Positions 8,991 through 18,093 of a DNA stretch of 41,282 bases are shown here, piece by piece. Every line of letters starts with the position of its first letter. Positions within the stretch are counted from its first letter, which is position 1. The position numbers and the translations under genes are program-made. Source of the stretch: Syntrophobacteraceae bacterium. Its GTDB lineage: Bacteria; Desulfobacterota; Syntrophobacteria; Syntrophobacterales; Syntrophobacteraceae. The DNA is taken from contig JAGPLX010000023.1 in assembly GCA_018053185.1 (NCBI GenBank), forward strand, positions 1-41,282, given 5' to 3'. Below the pieces are notes generated by a model that did no database searches, had not been told where the DNA came from, and worked only from the letters and a program-made list of their open reading frames with translations.

Positions 8991-10256
8991 TCAGTGAAGG
9001 GCCTTTCGGAGCAATTCCTTGAGTTCCTGCCGGTCCGATTCCTCGAAGAGGGTCCTTCTTTGGATCGTCTTCGTGGAGGTGGTTCTTGTCTGTAAGATCC
9101 ACGCTTCCAATAGATCGAGAATCCCTCCGTCCGTGGGCCGGGACTCGCCGGGAGATTTCGAGAACACCGGATCGGCCGTGAATTCCGCCTTTTCTTCGGA
9201 ACCAAGGCGATGATAGAGGTCCATGAAAAAGAGGGATTGTTCCCGTTGTTTCCTGTGGTCCGCGATTTCCGCCAGGATTCGGTACAGGACGGCGTTCTTC
9301 TCCAAATCCTTCCGTGCCGTGTCCAGGACTTTCTCCGATTCCTTCCATTCCCCTAGTTTCCACAGCGCCCATCCGAGCAGCACATGACCCCGAAGATGGC
9401 GTGGGTGATAGATGAGCCCGCGACGACAAATTTCAGCAGCCTCCTGCCACATCCCTTTGAGGCAGAATTCCTCCGCCAGGAACTCGAAGGCAGGAGAGGC
9501 GGGGTCAAAAGCGAGCAATTCCTTGTACCAATCAAAAAAGTCAATGACATAGCCGAGTGGTTCGTCGGCAAGATCATGGGTTGCCGTCCCGGAAATGGCG
9601 GGTTCCGCAGAAAAGGGCCGGGAAGAGATCTCCGTCTCAACGGGCGTCGGGACCGGAACAGTGTCGGGAGGAAGGTCCGGGGGTACTCGATGTTCGCTCT
9701 TGGGAGAAACCGACGGGGGCGAGATCGGTGTGGCAGGCTCCTCTTCCTGGGGGTGGAGGTCAAGAGTGGAAGATTGGAGGTCCGAGGCTTGAGAAGGAAG
9801 GGAGGATGATCCTTGGAAATCTGAAGCTGGAAGGATTTCAGGCTCCGTGCCGGCTTCGTTTCCAGGGAGAGAGGCATCCTGGGCATCCTCTTCCCGGCCC
9901 GGGTCGGGAGGTGGGGGCTCGGCAAAAAAGTCCAGGTAGAGGGAAACTTCGTCAAGTCCACCGAGAAAGTCCGGGCCATAATTCATGGATTGCATCTTCT
10001 CGAGCAGGGTGCCCATGGAAAAACTCAAGGTCGCGGCAGCCTCTTCATTCCAGCCGGTGGTCAGGTGTTCCGAGCGGAACCCCAAAAACTTTCTTGCCGT
10101 GGAAACCAGGTCGACCAGTCCGAGAGTATCGGATGCCTCGATGAACTTGGCCATCGCCATGTCGAACGTCTCCGCCCGTCGAGCATCGATCGCCTTGATT
10201 CCATTTTCCAGCACACGGCCCAGGTACTGCCAGTGCTTTTCCGAAACCTGTTTCAT
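8991..10256 (-). CDS. Tetratricopeptide-repeat protein with Pro-rich linker
   Basis: This 421-residue protein has an N-terminal helical domain (about residues 1-115, MKQVSEKHWQYLGRVLENGI at its start). A long low-complexity linker rich in Pro, Ser and Glu follows (about 120-245). The C-terminal half has TPR-like helix pairs (about 260-360: AFEFLAEEFCLKGMWQEAAE, HVLLGWALWKLGEWKESEKV, AVLYRILAEIADHRKQREQS). TPRs mediate protein contacts, so an adaptor role is likely, but no partner is apparent. The ATG at 10256 is chosen over the far 10379 because the family-like region begins there and AGGGG lies about 10 nt upstream. It is divergent from mgtE. No signal peptide is visible, so it is probably cytoplasmic. 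Confidence 0.8.
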   Translation of the reverse strand: MKQVSEKHWQYLGRVLENGIKAIDARRAETFDMAMAKFIEASDTLGLVDLVSTARKFLGFRSEHLTTGWNEEAAATLSFSMGTLLEKMQSMNYGPDFLGGLDEVSLYLDFFAEPPPPDPGREEDAQDASLPGNEAGTEPEILPASDFQGSSSLPSQASDLQSSTLDLHPQEEEPATPISPPSVSPKSEHRVPPDLPPDTVPVPTPVETEISSRPFSAEPAISGTATHDLADEPLGYVIDFFDWYKELLAFDPASPAFEFLAEEFCLKGMWQEAAEICRRGLIYHPRHLRGHVLLGWALWKLGEWKESEKVLDTARKDLEKNAVLYRILAEIADHRKQREQSLFFMDLYHRLGSEEKAEFTADPVFSKSPGESRPTDGGILDLLEAWILQTRTTSTKTIQRRTLFEESDRQELKELLRKALH

Positions 10257-10432
10257 GCCCGGGGGTCCCCTGCTTCTGAAGGTCCAAAAAAAGAATAAAA
10301 CCACCTGTGGATTTAACGGCATCGTCCCATCAGGGTCAAGGAGGAAAATCGGACGGGGACGGCCGATGTTAGGGAACATGGCGGGCTGTTTTGGCTCAAA
10401 TTCCGCGGATCGTTTCCAAGGGTCCGTATTCG

Positions 10433-10461
10433 TTGAAAAGCTTCTTTCGTTCTGTTACTAA
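10433..10461 (+). promoter_or_regulatory. Likely sigma-70 promoter for mgtE
   Basis: TTGAAA (10433-10438) and TACTAA (10456-10461) are separated by 17 bases. Transcription would begin about 60 nt before the ATG at 10530. That is too short for the M-box magnesium riboswitch known from Bacillus mgtE leaders, and none is seen. Confidence 0.45.
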
Positions 10462-10529
10462 TGCTATCTTCCCGCACGGACCTTGTCGGTCGAGGGACCC
10501 GCTACCAAATTGAAGTCCGGGAGTCAGCC

Positions 10530-11897
10530 ATGGTGGATGAACTGAGGGAAAAACAGCTGCGGCAATGGATTCAAGAAGAAAACCGCGATGCTCTCCGGAG
10601 TGCCTTCGAAAACCTCCACCCGGCGGATGCGGCGGAGCAACTGGCCAAGCTCAGCCCATCGGAACTGGCTCGATACATCGAATTGGTCGGCCTGGCCGAA
10701 GCCTTGCCCATCTTTGAATTTGTCCCCTTCGAAATGCAGCGGGAAACACTCGATCACCTCCCCAAATCCATCCTTCCTCAACTGATCGGACTGATGAGCC
10801 CGGATGACCGGGCCGACCTGGTAGAGGAACTGGATGAGCAGTCCCGGGAACGGATCCTGTCTCTTCTGGTACAAGCTGAAAGGCAGGAGCTTCTCAGGCT
10901 GATCACCTATCCGGAAGGAAGCGCCGGTGCGCATATGACCACCGACTACGCATTCCTCCGACCGGATATGTCCATCAGGACCGCTCTCGACCACTTGCGC
11001 ATGCAGGCACCCAAGAAGGAGACCATCTACTACGTCTACGTGGTGGACCAGGCCCGCCGACTCATAGGGTTCGTCTCCCTTCGGGACTTGATCATGGAAC
11101 ACCCGGAACGATATGTCCGGGATGTGATGCACAAGAATGTTATTGCCGTGAAGGTGGACCAGGATATCGAGGAAGTGGCCGAGGTCATGAGTCGTTATGA
11201 CTTCCTTGCCGTTCCCGTGGTGGATGCCGAGCAACGCCTGGTGGGAATCATCACCTACGATGACGTCTTTGACGTGATGGCGGAAGAAGCTACGGAAGAC
11301 ATGTACCATCTGGCCAACCTGGATACCGAGGAAAAAATCACCTCTCCTCTCTCCAGGGCCGTGAGGTTGCGGGTTACGTGGCTTCTGATCAACTTATGCA
11401 CAGCTATTCTGGCCGCGTACACCGTAAGCCTGTTTTCGGAAACCATCGCCTCTTTTGTGACCCTGGCCTCCCTCATGCCCATTGTGGCCGGAATGGGGGG
11501 AAATGCGGGAACTCAGTCCCTGACCGTAGTGGTGCGAGCCCTGGCCTTGGGGGAACTCAAGGTTCGCGGGTGCTTGCCGATTTTATTGAAACAGACGGGG
11601 ATCGGGCTGTTTTGCGGGTTGATCTGCGGGATAGTCATGGCAGCCATTGCCTATGCCTGGCACCACAACGGCTGGCTTTCCCTGATCCTCTGGATGGCCA
11701 TGACCGCCAATCTGGTCCTCGCCGGATTTTTCGGTGCCATCGTGCCCATCACCCTGAGAAAGATGAAATTTGATCCTGCCCTGGGATCGAGCGTTTTTGT
11801 CACTACGGCGACGGATGTCGGGGGGTTCTTTACCTTCCTTGGCCTGGCTTCCCTCCTCTTGCATCACCTGCTCAAGTCCACAGGGGCGGGCCTGTGA
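10530..11897 (+). CDS. mgtE: Magnesium transporter MgtE
   Basis: The 455-residue protein matches the usual MgtE length and order. An N-terminal superhelical domain (about 1-125; HPADAAEQLAKLS, LMSPDDRADLVEEL) is followed by two CBS domains (about 130-250; IGFVSLRDLI, VGIITYDDVFDV). The C-terminal pore domain has about five membrane segments, including LMPIVAGMGGNAGTQSLTVV, where the family's ion-binding residues reside. MgtE is a Mg2+-gated channel in the inner membrane; its N and CBS domains sense cytoplasmic Mg2+. The ATG at 10530 is preceded by GGGAG 6 nt upstream. The frame extends back to 10461, but that start overlaps the predicted promoter. It converges on glgA with only 33 nt between the stops. 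Confidence 0.95.
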   Translation: MVDELREKQLRQWIQEENRDALRSAFENLHPADAAEQLAKLSPSELARYIELVGLAEALPIFEFVPFEMQRETLDHLPKSILPQLIGLMSPDDRADLVEELDEQSRERILSLLVQAERQELLRLITYPEGSAGAHMTTDYAFLRPDMSIRTALDHLRMQAPKKETIYYVYVVDQARRLIGFVSLRDLIMEHPERYVRDVMHKNVIAVKVDQDIEEVAEVMSRYDFLAVPVVDAEQRLVGIITYDDVFDVMAEEATEDMYHLANLDTEEKITSPLSRAVRLRVTWLLINLCTAILAAYTVSLFSETIASFVTLASLMPIVAGMGGNAGTQSLTVVVRALALGELKVRGCLPILLKQTGIGLFCGLICGIVMAAIAYAWHHNGWLSLILWMAMTANLVLAGFFGAIVPITLRKMKFDPALGSSVFVTTATDVGGFFTFLGLASLLLHHLLKSTGAGL

Positions 11898-11930
11898 TCG
11901 GCAACAAACAGGATCCGGATGCGTTGCGGC

Positions 11931-13403
11931 TCAGAACCTCTGCTTGCGCTCCAGCGCTCTACGGTAGACTTCCACGTATTGCCCCGCGCTGCGGTTCCAA
12001 GAAAAATCTTGAGCCATCCCCCTTCTCTGGAGAGCCGCCCACCGTTCTTTGTGGGCATAGAGTTCCAAGGCTGCCCGAATGGAACCCATGAAAGCTTCGG
12101 GGGTATATTCATAGAACTTGAACCCGGTGCCGCCCTCGGGGTCCCTGAGGACATCCACGACGGAATCGTCCAGTCCTCCCGTGGCGTGAACTACAGGGAC
12201 GGTTCCGTATCGCAGGCTGTACATCTGGTTGAGTCCGCAAGGTTCAAAGCGCGAAGGCATGAGAAAAACGTCGGCGCCGGCTTCGATCCGATGGGCCATG
12301 CATTCATCGAATTGAAAAATAGCACGAACCTGTCCAGGGTGGTTCCCGGCATATTCCTTGAGCCGGTCCTCCAGATCCGGATCGCCCGTGCCCAGAATCA
12401 CGAGGGAAGTAGAGAAAACCAGCAACTCATCGAGAACCGCCAGGAGAAGATCGAATCCCTTTTGGGCAGTGAGTCTACCGATAATGGCCAGCAGAGGTTT
12501 GTCCAGGTTCTCCTCCGGGAATCCCAGCTCCGAGCAGAGCACTCGTTTGCATTCGCCTTTGCCCTCGAGATCCCGGCTGGAATATCTTCGGGGGATCAAC
12601 GGGTCGGTGGCCGGGTCCCACTGGTTATAGTCGATGCCGTTGAGAATCCCTACGAGTCGATCCCTCCTTTCCCGGAGCACACCGTCAAGGCCATGTCCGA
12701 ACTGTGGTTCCTGAATCTCGCGACTGTAGCGCGGACTCACGGTAGTGATGAAATCGCTGTAAACCAGGCCCGCCTTGAGGAGGTTGCACTGTCCCCAGAA
12801 CTCCATCCCCCCGATGGTGAAGACCTCCGAAGGAAGGCGGGTCAAGGCAAATTGCCTGGCGGGCATAATTCCCTGGTAGGCCAGGTTGTGAATAGTGAAC
12901 ACCACGGCCGCGTGACTGAAGCTGGGATCGTATCGCCAATGAACTTGCTGGTAAGGGGCCACCAGGGCGCTCTGCCAATCGTGGAGATGAAATACGTCCG
13001 GGAACCAGTCCAGCTGGAGGCAGAGGCTGTGGACGGCACGACAGTAGGTCACGAAACGGTCGGCGTTGTCTTCGTAATCACCCCGGGTGGGAGTGCCGTA
13101 CAAATGTGTCCGATCAAAAAATTCGTCCTTCTCGAGAAAATAGATGGGGACCCCCGACGGGCTGTCGGAACGCCAGAAATGGACATGGTAGGTCTGGGTG
13201 CCCACCCGCACCGGCAGGTTCTCCGCTAGGGGCACCAATGGGGTTTTGTCGTGACTGCAGCGGTAGAGGGGCATGAAGACGCGGACATCGCAGCCTAGGT
13301 CTTTCAGCGCCGGGGGAAGCGATGCGGAGACATCGGCAAGTCCGCCGGTTTTAGCGTAGGGAGAGACTTCAGGGGAACAAAACAAGACTCGCAGCTCAGC
13401 CAT
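11931..13403 (-). CDS. glgA: Glycogen synthase (ADP-glucose type, GT5)
   Basis: This 490-residue enzyme extends alpha-1,4-glucan chains from ADP-glucose. The start VLFCSPEVSPYAKTGGLADV carries the KTGGL motif that binds the nucleotide sugar phosphates. Further family blocks are VFHLHDWQSALVAPY, FTIHNLAYQGIMP, GILNGIDYNQWDPATD, IGRLTAQKGFDLLL and MPSRFEPCGLNQMYSLRYGT, the last containing the catalytic-site Glu. Length and order match bacterial GlgA. The ATG at 13403 follows GCGGAGCT closely. No other glycogen gene is in the window, so it stands alone here, divergent from ispG. Confidence 0.96.
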   Translation of the reverse strand: MAELRVLFCSPEVSPYAKTGGLADVSASLPPALKDLGCDVRVFMPLYRCSHDKTPLVPLAENLPVRVGTQTYHVHFWRSDSPSGVPIYFLEKDEFFDRTHLYGTPTRGDYEDNADRFVTYCRAVHSLCLQLDWFPDVFHLHDWQSALVAPYQQVHWRYDPSFSHAAVVFTIHNLAYQGIMPARQFALTRLPSEVFTIGGMEFWGQCNLLKAGLVYSDFITTVSPRYSREIQEPQFGHGLDGVLRERRDRLVGILNGIDYNQWDPATDPLIPRRYSSRDLEGKGECKRVLCSELGFPEENLDKPLLAIIGRLTAQKGFDLLLAVLDELLVFSTSLVILGTGDPDLEDRLKEYAGNHPGQVRAIFQFDECMAHRIEAGADVFLMPSRFEPCGLNQMYSLRYGTVPVVHATGGLDDSVVDVLRDPEGGTGFKFYEYTPEAFMGSIRAALELYAHKERWAALQRRGMAQDFSWNRSAGQYVEVYRRALERKQRF

Positions 13404-13500
13404 AGCTCCGCTCGTGGTCAGGGGATACAGGGGAATGGGCCGTCAGAGGGACAATTACTATGAAACCCCTTCTGTGGGAAGCACTTTATATGTCGAGAGC

Positions 13501-13529
13501 TTGGCAAGGACCTGGAGATTCTATAAAAT
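13501..13529 (+). promoter_or_regulatory. Sigma-70 promoter for ispG
   Basis: TTGGCA (13501-13506) and TAAAAT (13524-13529) are separated by 17 bases and lie about 50 nt before the ispG start. The match to consensus is good in this GC-rich genome. Confidence 0.6.
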
Positions 13530-13580
13530 TAGCAAAAATGCGGCCTTGAGAAGCCCCACTTGGGGAATCCAGGAATGACC

Positions 13581-14678
13581 ATGGAGGTTGATTTGCACGA
13601 GTCGAGTCCGAGAAAGTTTACCCGGCAGATCCATGTTGGAAAGGTTCCCATTGGTGGGGATGCTCCCATTGTAGTTCAGTCCATGACAAACACGGATACT
13701 CGTGACTTTCGGAAGACCGTGGACCAGATCCACCGCTTGGAGGAAGTGGGATGTGAGATCGTCCGGGTGGCGGTTCCCGATGAAACTGCGGTGGAACAAC
13801 TGTCCCGTATCAAGCAGGCAATTGGAATCCCTCTCATTGCAGACATCCATTTCGACCACCGCCTGGCTCTGGGAGCCATGCGCGCCGGGGTGGACGGGCT
13901 CAGGCTGAACCCTGGAAATATCGGAGGCCCTTCCAAGGTCCGAAAGGTCGTCGATGCGGCCAAGGAGCGTCGGATACCCATTCGCATCGGGGTCAACAGC
14001 GGCTCCCTCGAGAAGGACCTCCTGGCCCGATACGGCCGGCCGACTCCCCAAGCTATGGTCGAAAGCGCTTTGCGCCACGTGACGCTCCTCGAACAACTGG
14101 ACTTCGATCTCATCAAAATCTCGCTGAAATCCTCCGACGTGCTCGATACCGTCGCATCGTACCGTCTTCTGTCTCAGAAAACGGACTATCCTCTACATTT
14201 GGGCGTGACCGAGGCGGGGACTCTCATCAGCGGCACGGTGAAATCGGCCCTCGGCATTGGAATCCTTCTTCATGAGGGAATCGGGGATACCCTTCGCGTC
14301 TCCCTCACCAGCACCCCCGAAGAGGAGATCCCCATCGCCTACAGCATCCTCCGAACTCTGCACCTGCGAGACAGAGGAATCGAATTGGTGAGCTGCCCCA
14401 CCTGCGGTCGAACGGAAATCGACCTGATCCCTCTGGTACAGGAGGCGGAAAAGGTCCTCAAGAAAGTGAAGACCCCTTTGAAGGTGGCCATCATGGGATG
14501 TGTGGTGAACGGGCCGGGGGAGGCCAAGGAGGCGGATGTGGGGATCGCCGGGGGAAAGGGCAAAGGGATCCTGTTCAAGAAAGGGAGACGAGTGGAGAAA
14601 GTAAGTGAATCCGATCTGTTGACTCGCCTTGTGAGGGAAGTGGAAGAAATGACGGGAGAGACGCTCCTGGCTCGCTAA
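13581..14678 (+). CDS. ispG: 4-hydroxy-3-methylbut-2-en-1-yl diphosphate synthase (IspG/GcpE)
   Basis: IspG is the iron-sulfur enzyme of the non-mevalonate isoprenoid pathway that reductively converts MEcPP to HMBPP. The 365-residue protein is the short bacterial type. The TIM-barrel begins with GGDAPIVVQSMTNTDTRD and includes PLIADIHFDHRLAL and GLRLNPGNIG. The C-terminal [4Fe-4S] domain supplies its cysteines from SCPTCGRTEIDL and MGCVVNGPGE, together with the conserved Glu after ASN/GPG. The ATG at 13581 has AGGA 6 nt upstream; an ATG two codons earlier (13575) and a TTG at 13560 are alternatives. It is followed by the Rel-type gene after 146 nt, possibly in one transcript. Confidence 0.95.
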   Translation: MEVDLHESSPRKFTRQIHVGKVPIGGDAPIVVQSMTNTDTRDFRKTVDQIHRLEEVGCEIVRVAVPDETAVEQLSRIKQAIGIPLIADIHFDHRLALGAMRAGVDGLRLNPGNIGGPSKVRKVVDAAKERRIPIRIGVNSGSLEKDLLARYGRPTPQAMVESALRHVTLLEQLDFDLIKISLKSSDVLDTVASYRLLSQKTDYPLHLGVTEAGTLISGTVKSALGIGILLHEGIGDTLRVSLTSTPEEEIPIAYSILRTLHLRDRGIELVSCPTCGRTEIDLIPLVQEAEKVLKKVKTPLKVAIMGCVVNGPGEAKEADVGIAGGKGKGILFKKGRRVEKVSESDLLTRLVREVEEMTGETLLAR

Positions 14679-14824
14679 AGGTCATCGAGGAAGGTCGGTT
14701 CTCTACCGCATCTCGATCCTTTCGCCCCTGGTCGGGAGAGATCAGGTGGAGAGGACACCCCTGGCGAAAAGAGAGACACTCCCTGAAAGACCTATCGATC
14801 ATCCTCCCCGAGTGAGTAAAGGCC

Positions 14825-16975
14825 GTGCGGTTTTTCGAAATCATTGATCGAGTCCTGGACTATTACCCTGAAGCCGACAGAGCTTTGCTCGAGAAGGCCT
14901 ACGTTTTTGCGGCCGGCTTCCATGAGGGCAAGATCCGATCTCAAAAAGAGCCCTATCTTTTCCATTCCCTCGCCGTGGCCGGCATCCTGGCCCAAATGAG
15001 ACTGGACGAAGAGAGCATAGCCGCCGGGCTGCTTCATGAGGTCCTGGAGGGGAACCGGATCAACATCGAGGACATGGAACGGGAGTTCGGACCCAAGGTC
15101 CTGCATATTGTGCAGGGGGTGACCAAACTGACCCGGCTCGCATTCAGCAGACGAAAGGAAAAACAGACCGAGTACCTGCGCAACATGATCCTCGCCCTGT
15201 CCCAGGATGTTCGGGTGGTGTTGGTCAAACTGGCCGATCGTCTGCACGACATGAGGACCATGACCACGAGTGATTCCGAAGACCGGGAGCTTCTGGCCCA
15301 CGAAACCATGGACATCTATGCTCCTCTGGCGGGACGCCTGGGAATCGAGTGGATCAAACAGGAACTGGAGGATCTTGCGTTTCGATGCCTGGACCCCGAG
15401 GCTTACGAAAGGATCGTGCAAGGGTTGGCCAACACGGAGGAAGATCGGCGTCGTTACATCGAGGAAGTGAAAGAGATCCTGACGGTCAAACTGACCGAAT
15501 ACGGCATTCAGGGCATCGTCAGCGGGCGGCCCAAGCACCTCTACAGCATCAGCCAAAAAATGATCCGGCAAAACCTGGACCTGCAACGGGTCTACGATCT
15601 GATTGCCTTTCGTATCATCGTGGATTCCGTCAAGGCGTGCTACGAAGCGCTGGGGATGATCCACGACCTGTGGAAACCCGTTCCGGGACGTTTCAAGGAT
15701 TACATCTCCAAACCCAAGTCGAATATGTACCAGTCGCTTCATACCACGGTGATCGGACCTTACGGCGAGAAGATGGAGGTGCAAATCCGCACGGAGGAAA
15801 TGAATCGGACCGCCAACGAAGGGATTGCGGCCCACTGGGTGTACAAGGAAGGGAAACCCCTGGGAAAAATCAACGAGCAGGAGACTCAGCGCTACTCCTG
15901 GCTGCGGGAGCTCCTGGAATGGAATCAGCCGTGGAAGGATCCAAAGGCGGTCTTCGAAGAGGGGCGGCTCGATCTTTACCCCGAGGAGGTGTATGTTTTC
16001 ACTCCCCAGGGAGAGGTCAAGGTGCTCCCTCGGGGTTCGACGCCCGTGGACTTTGCCTATGAAATCCATTCGGAGGTGGGTCACCGCTGTGTGGGAGCAC
16101 GGGTCAACGGTAAGCTCGTTCCCCTTCGCCAGGAACTGCGAAACGGAGACACCATCGAGATCCTCACCTCACCCAATCACCGGCCGAGCAAGGATTGGCT
16201 GAAGTTTGTCAAGACATCCAAAGCCGTGACCCGTATTCGCCATTGGATCAAGGCCGAGGAACGGGAACGCTCCCTGAGCATGGGACGGGAGGTCTGCGAA
16301 CGGGAGTTTCGCAAGAAGGGGCTGAATTTCAGCCGTTACCTCAACTCCCCGGAACTGCTGGAGGCAGCCAAAAGTCTCTCCTTCAAGACCGTGGACGATT
16401 TGCTCGCAAACATCGGGTACCGAAAGATTTCCCCCTCCCAGATCATCGGCAGGCTTCCCTCTCCTTCCCAGGAGGAGGTGACGGAAAAGGAGGCGGAGTT
16501 CATACCCCAGGAAAAACGGAAAACGACCGCACCCGGGGGCGGGGTCAGGGTGCAGGGTGCGGATGATCTCCTGGTCCGCATGGCCAAGTGCTGCAACCCG
16601 GTGCCGGGGGATGGCATTGTAGGGTATATCACGCGTGGCCGGGGGATTACCGTCCATCATGGCCGATGCAGGAACCTCACCCGGGGAGATTCCGACCGAA
16701 GGATTGAAGTCCAGTGGGACTCCGGCCATGGGCAGGTCTACCCCGTGGATATCAAGGTGGTTTGCGCCAAGGAAAAGGGAATGCTGGCAGGCCTGAGCGG
16801 GGTGCTGGGACAGTTGGATGCCAATATCCTCGACGTGCATCTGGATTCTTCGGGCGGTGATGTCACGGTGTGCCTTTTGAGGATCGAAGTCAAGGACACC
16901 CATCATCTCCAGAGGGTTGTGTCGGCTTTGAGGGCGGAGGCGGGGGTCTATCGGGTACAACGAAGCTCTCTTTGA
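14825..16975 (+). CDS. RelA/SpoT-family (p)ppGpp enzyme with altered hydrolase motif
   Basis: This is a full-length 716-residue long RSH protein. Its domains are an N-terminal HD-type region (about 20-170), a synthetase (about 215-345; RFKDYISKPKSNMYQSLHTT and VQIRTEEMNRTANEGIAAHW), a TGS domain (about 375-440), a region with paired Cys (MAKCCNPVPGDGIVGYITRG) and a C-terminal ACT domain. The synthetase motif is the RXKD type usual in bifunctional Rel/SpoT. However, the hydrolase signature normally HDxxED reads HEVLEG at residues 71-76, so the metal-binding Asp is Glu and the catalytic Asp is Gly. H47 and D138, the other expected metal ligands, remain. I infer strong synthetase activity and weak or no hydrolase. 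The GTG at 14825 is the start; AAAGG lies just upstream. Confidence 0.93.
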   Translation: MRFFEIIDRVLDYYPEADRALLEKAYVFAAGFHEGKIRSQKEPYLFHSLAVAGILAQMRLDEESIAAGLLHEVLEGNRINIEDMEREFGPKVLHIVQGVTKLTRLAFSRRKEKQTEYLRNMILALSQDVRVVLVKLADRLHDMRTMTTSDSEDRELLAHETMDIYAPLAGRLGIEWIKQELEDLAFRCLDPEAYERIVQGLANTEEDRRRYIEEVKEILTVKLTEYGIQGIVSGRPKHLYSISQKMIRQNLDLQRVYDLIAFRIIVDSVKACYEALGMIHDLWKPVPGRFKDYISKPKSNMYQSLHTTVIGPYGEKMEVQIRTEEMNRTANEGIAAHWVYKEGKPLGKINEQETQRYSWLRELLEWNQPWKDPKAVFEEGRLDLYPEEVYVFTPQGEVKVLPRGSTPVDFAYEIHSEVGHRCVGARVNGKLVPLRQELRNGDTIEILTSPNHRPSKDWLKFVKTSKAVTRIRHWIKAEERERSLSMGREVCEREFRKKGLNFSRYLNSPELLEAAKSLSFKTVDDLLANIGYRKISPSQIIGRLPSPSQEEVTEKEAEFIPQEKRKTTAPGGGVRVQGADDLLVRMAKCCNPVPGDGIVGYITRGRGITVHHGRCRNLTRGDSDRRIEVQWDSGHGQVYPVDIKVVCAKEKGMLAGLSGVLGQLDANILDVHLDSSGGDVTVCLLRIEVKDTHHLQRVVSALRAEAGVYRVQRSSL

Positions 16976-16978
16976 CCC

Positions 16979-17010
16979 CTCATCCACTCCCCCGGAAAGG
17001 AGTGGATGAG
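16979..17010. terminator. 12-bp hairpin between the Rel-type gene and the ABM-domain gene
   Basis: CTCATCCACTCC (16979-16990) pairs perfectly with GGAGTGGATGAG (16999-17010) around an 8-nt loop. It begins 4 nt after the Rel-type stop and faces the stop of the next, convergent gene. It could end both transcripts, though neither side has a T-tract. Confidence 0.6.
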
Positions 17011-17046
17011 AGTGCCGCAGGGTGGAGAAATGCAAAAGTGGGGAAA

Positions 17047-17334
17047 CTACATGTAGGTATAGACAACTGTCTTCTCGGCGCAGCGCATCGTGTCCCGTAA
17101 TCCTTCCCGGTACTTCTTTCGAGCTGCGCTGTTCTCCCAGTTCTTCCAGTCCTCGATGCTGTTCCATGTGCTGATAACGAGGAACCTGTTGGGATTGTCC
17201 AAGCTTCGGAGGGTTTCCCCCGAAATGTAACCCTTGGCCATGGTTGCTTCGGCCCGCAACTGGGTGAGGGTTTGGTGAAGTTTCAACTCGTTGCCCGGCT
17301 CGATTTCCCTTTCTATGAGTACTCGTATCGCCAT
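17047..17334 (-). CDS. Antibiotic biosynthesis monooxygenase (ABM) domain protein
   Basis: The 95-residue protein is one ferredoxin-like ABM domain: IRVLIEREIEPGNELKLHQT at the start, GYISGETLRSLDNPNRFLVI, then STWNSIEDWKNWENSAARK. Despite the family name, such single-domain proteins include heme-degrading and quinol-oxidising enzymes as well as ones with no known activity. The substrate cannot be told from sequence. The start has a near-perfect ribosome binding site, AAGGAGGTGTCCC before the ATG at 17334, which suggests good expression. It is convergent with the Rel-type gene and appears monocistronic. Confidence 0.85.
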   Translation of the reverse strand: MAIRVLIEREIEPGNELKLHQTLTQLRAEATMAKGYISGETLRSLDNPNRFLVISTWNSIEDWKNWENSAARKKYREGLRDTMRCAEKTVVYTYM

Positions 17335-18093
17335 GGGACACCTCCTTGGTTATTGGGTTTTGGGAAGAATTGAAAGAACTGCCTGTCCATATCCCAAGAA
17401 GAGCGACTCAACAATACGGATTTCCTGACTCTATGCGCGCCGGGAAGGTCAACATCCGCGAAGGAGGAAGAACTTGCGATCTCACGTCAGGGACGTATGA
17501 AGGATCGCTCCCTCAAGATATCCTCCCTATTCTTGCTTATAAATATATCCCGGAATTTACAAGTAGTCAATAACATTAGTTTTATTTGATATTAGCAAAC
17601 TCGAGAGCTCACGAGGGCAAAATCCCTTGCACCGTAAGGATTCAAGCATTGAAATTAGTTGATTTTTCTAAAACGGTGGTTTTACAATACCGCCAATTTT
17701 TGAAGGCTGTACACCTTTTTAGCCAAAGAACCGACTTGTTCGGTGTTCATAAATTTCAAGATTCCGTACTCGGCAGAACTCTCAAGGCCGGGATGCCGTG
17801 TTCCTGTGTGTGGGCAGAGGCGGCTGCGCCTTTCGGTGTGTCTGCAGACACCAATTCTTTGCGATCTTTTTGAAACTTCGATGGGGGGTGGTTAAGGCGT
17901 CGGATAGGGGGTTGAAAAGCCCCGAGAGGGCTTCCACCATTCTTTCCCCCGGGGAGACATACAAGGGGGAAAGGGGGATCAAGCCGTGGGGCCATGGTCC
18001 GCAAAATGGTGGGGGGAGGGCTGTTTCAACCACCCGGAGAAGGAGGAGAGAGCTGGGTGATAAGCTAACTCGTGGAAAAGAGGAGGAAAGAGT
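17335..18093. other. Long divergent intergenic region upstream of HU
   Basis: About 759 bases without a credible gene. The part at 17520-17760 is clearly AT-richer than the rest of the window and holds a good promoter candidate (17659-17688). Downstream are small inverted repeats: ACCGA/TCGGT at about 17730-17744, the palindrome GTGTCTGCAGACAC at 17838-17851, and GGGG/CCCC near 17907-17922. This gives the HU gene an unusually long leader of about 400 nt or hides a small RNA. Confidence 0.5.
17659..17688 (+). promoter_or_regulatory. Sigma-70 promoter candidate upstream of HU
   Basis: TTGATT (17659-17664) and TACAAT (17683-17688) are separated by 18 bases within an AT-rich stretch. It lies about 400 nt before the HU start, so it either makes a long leader or drives a separate small RNA. 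Confidence 0.45.

Noticed and set aside
10462-10529. M-box magnesium riboswitch before mgtE
   Set aside because: The predicted leader is only about 60 nt, and none of the conserved M-box blocks are seen.
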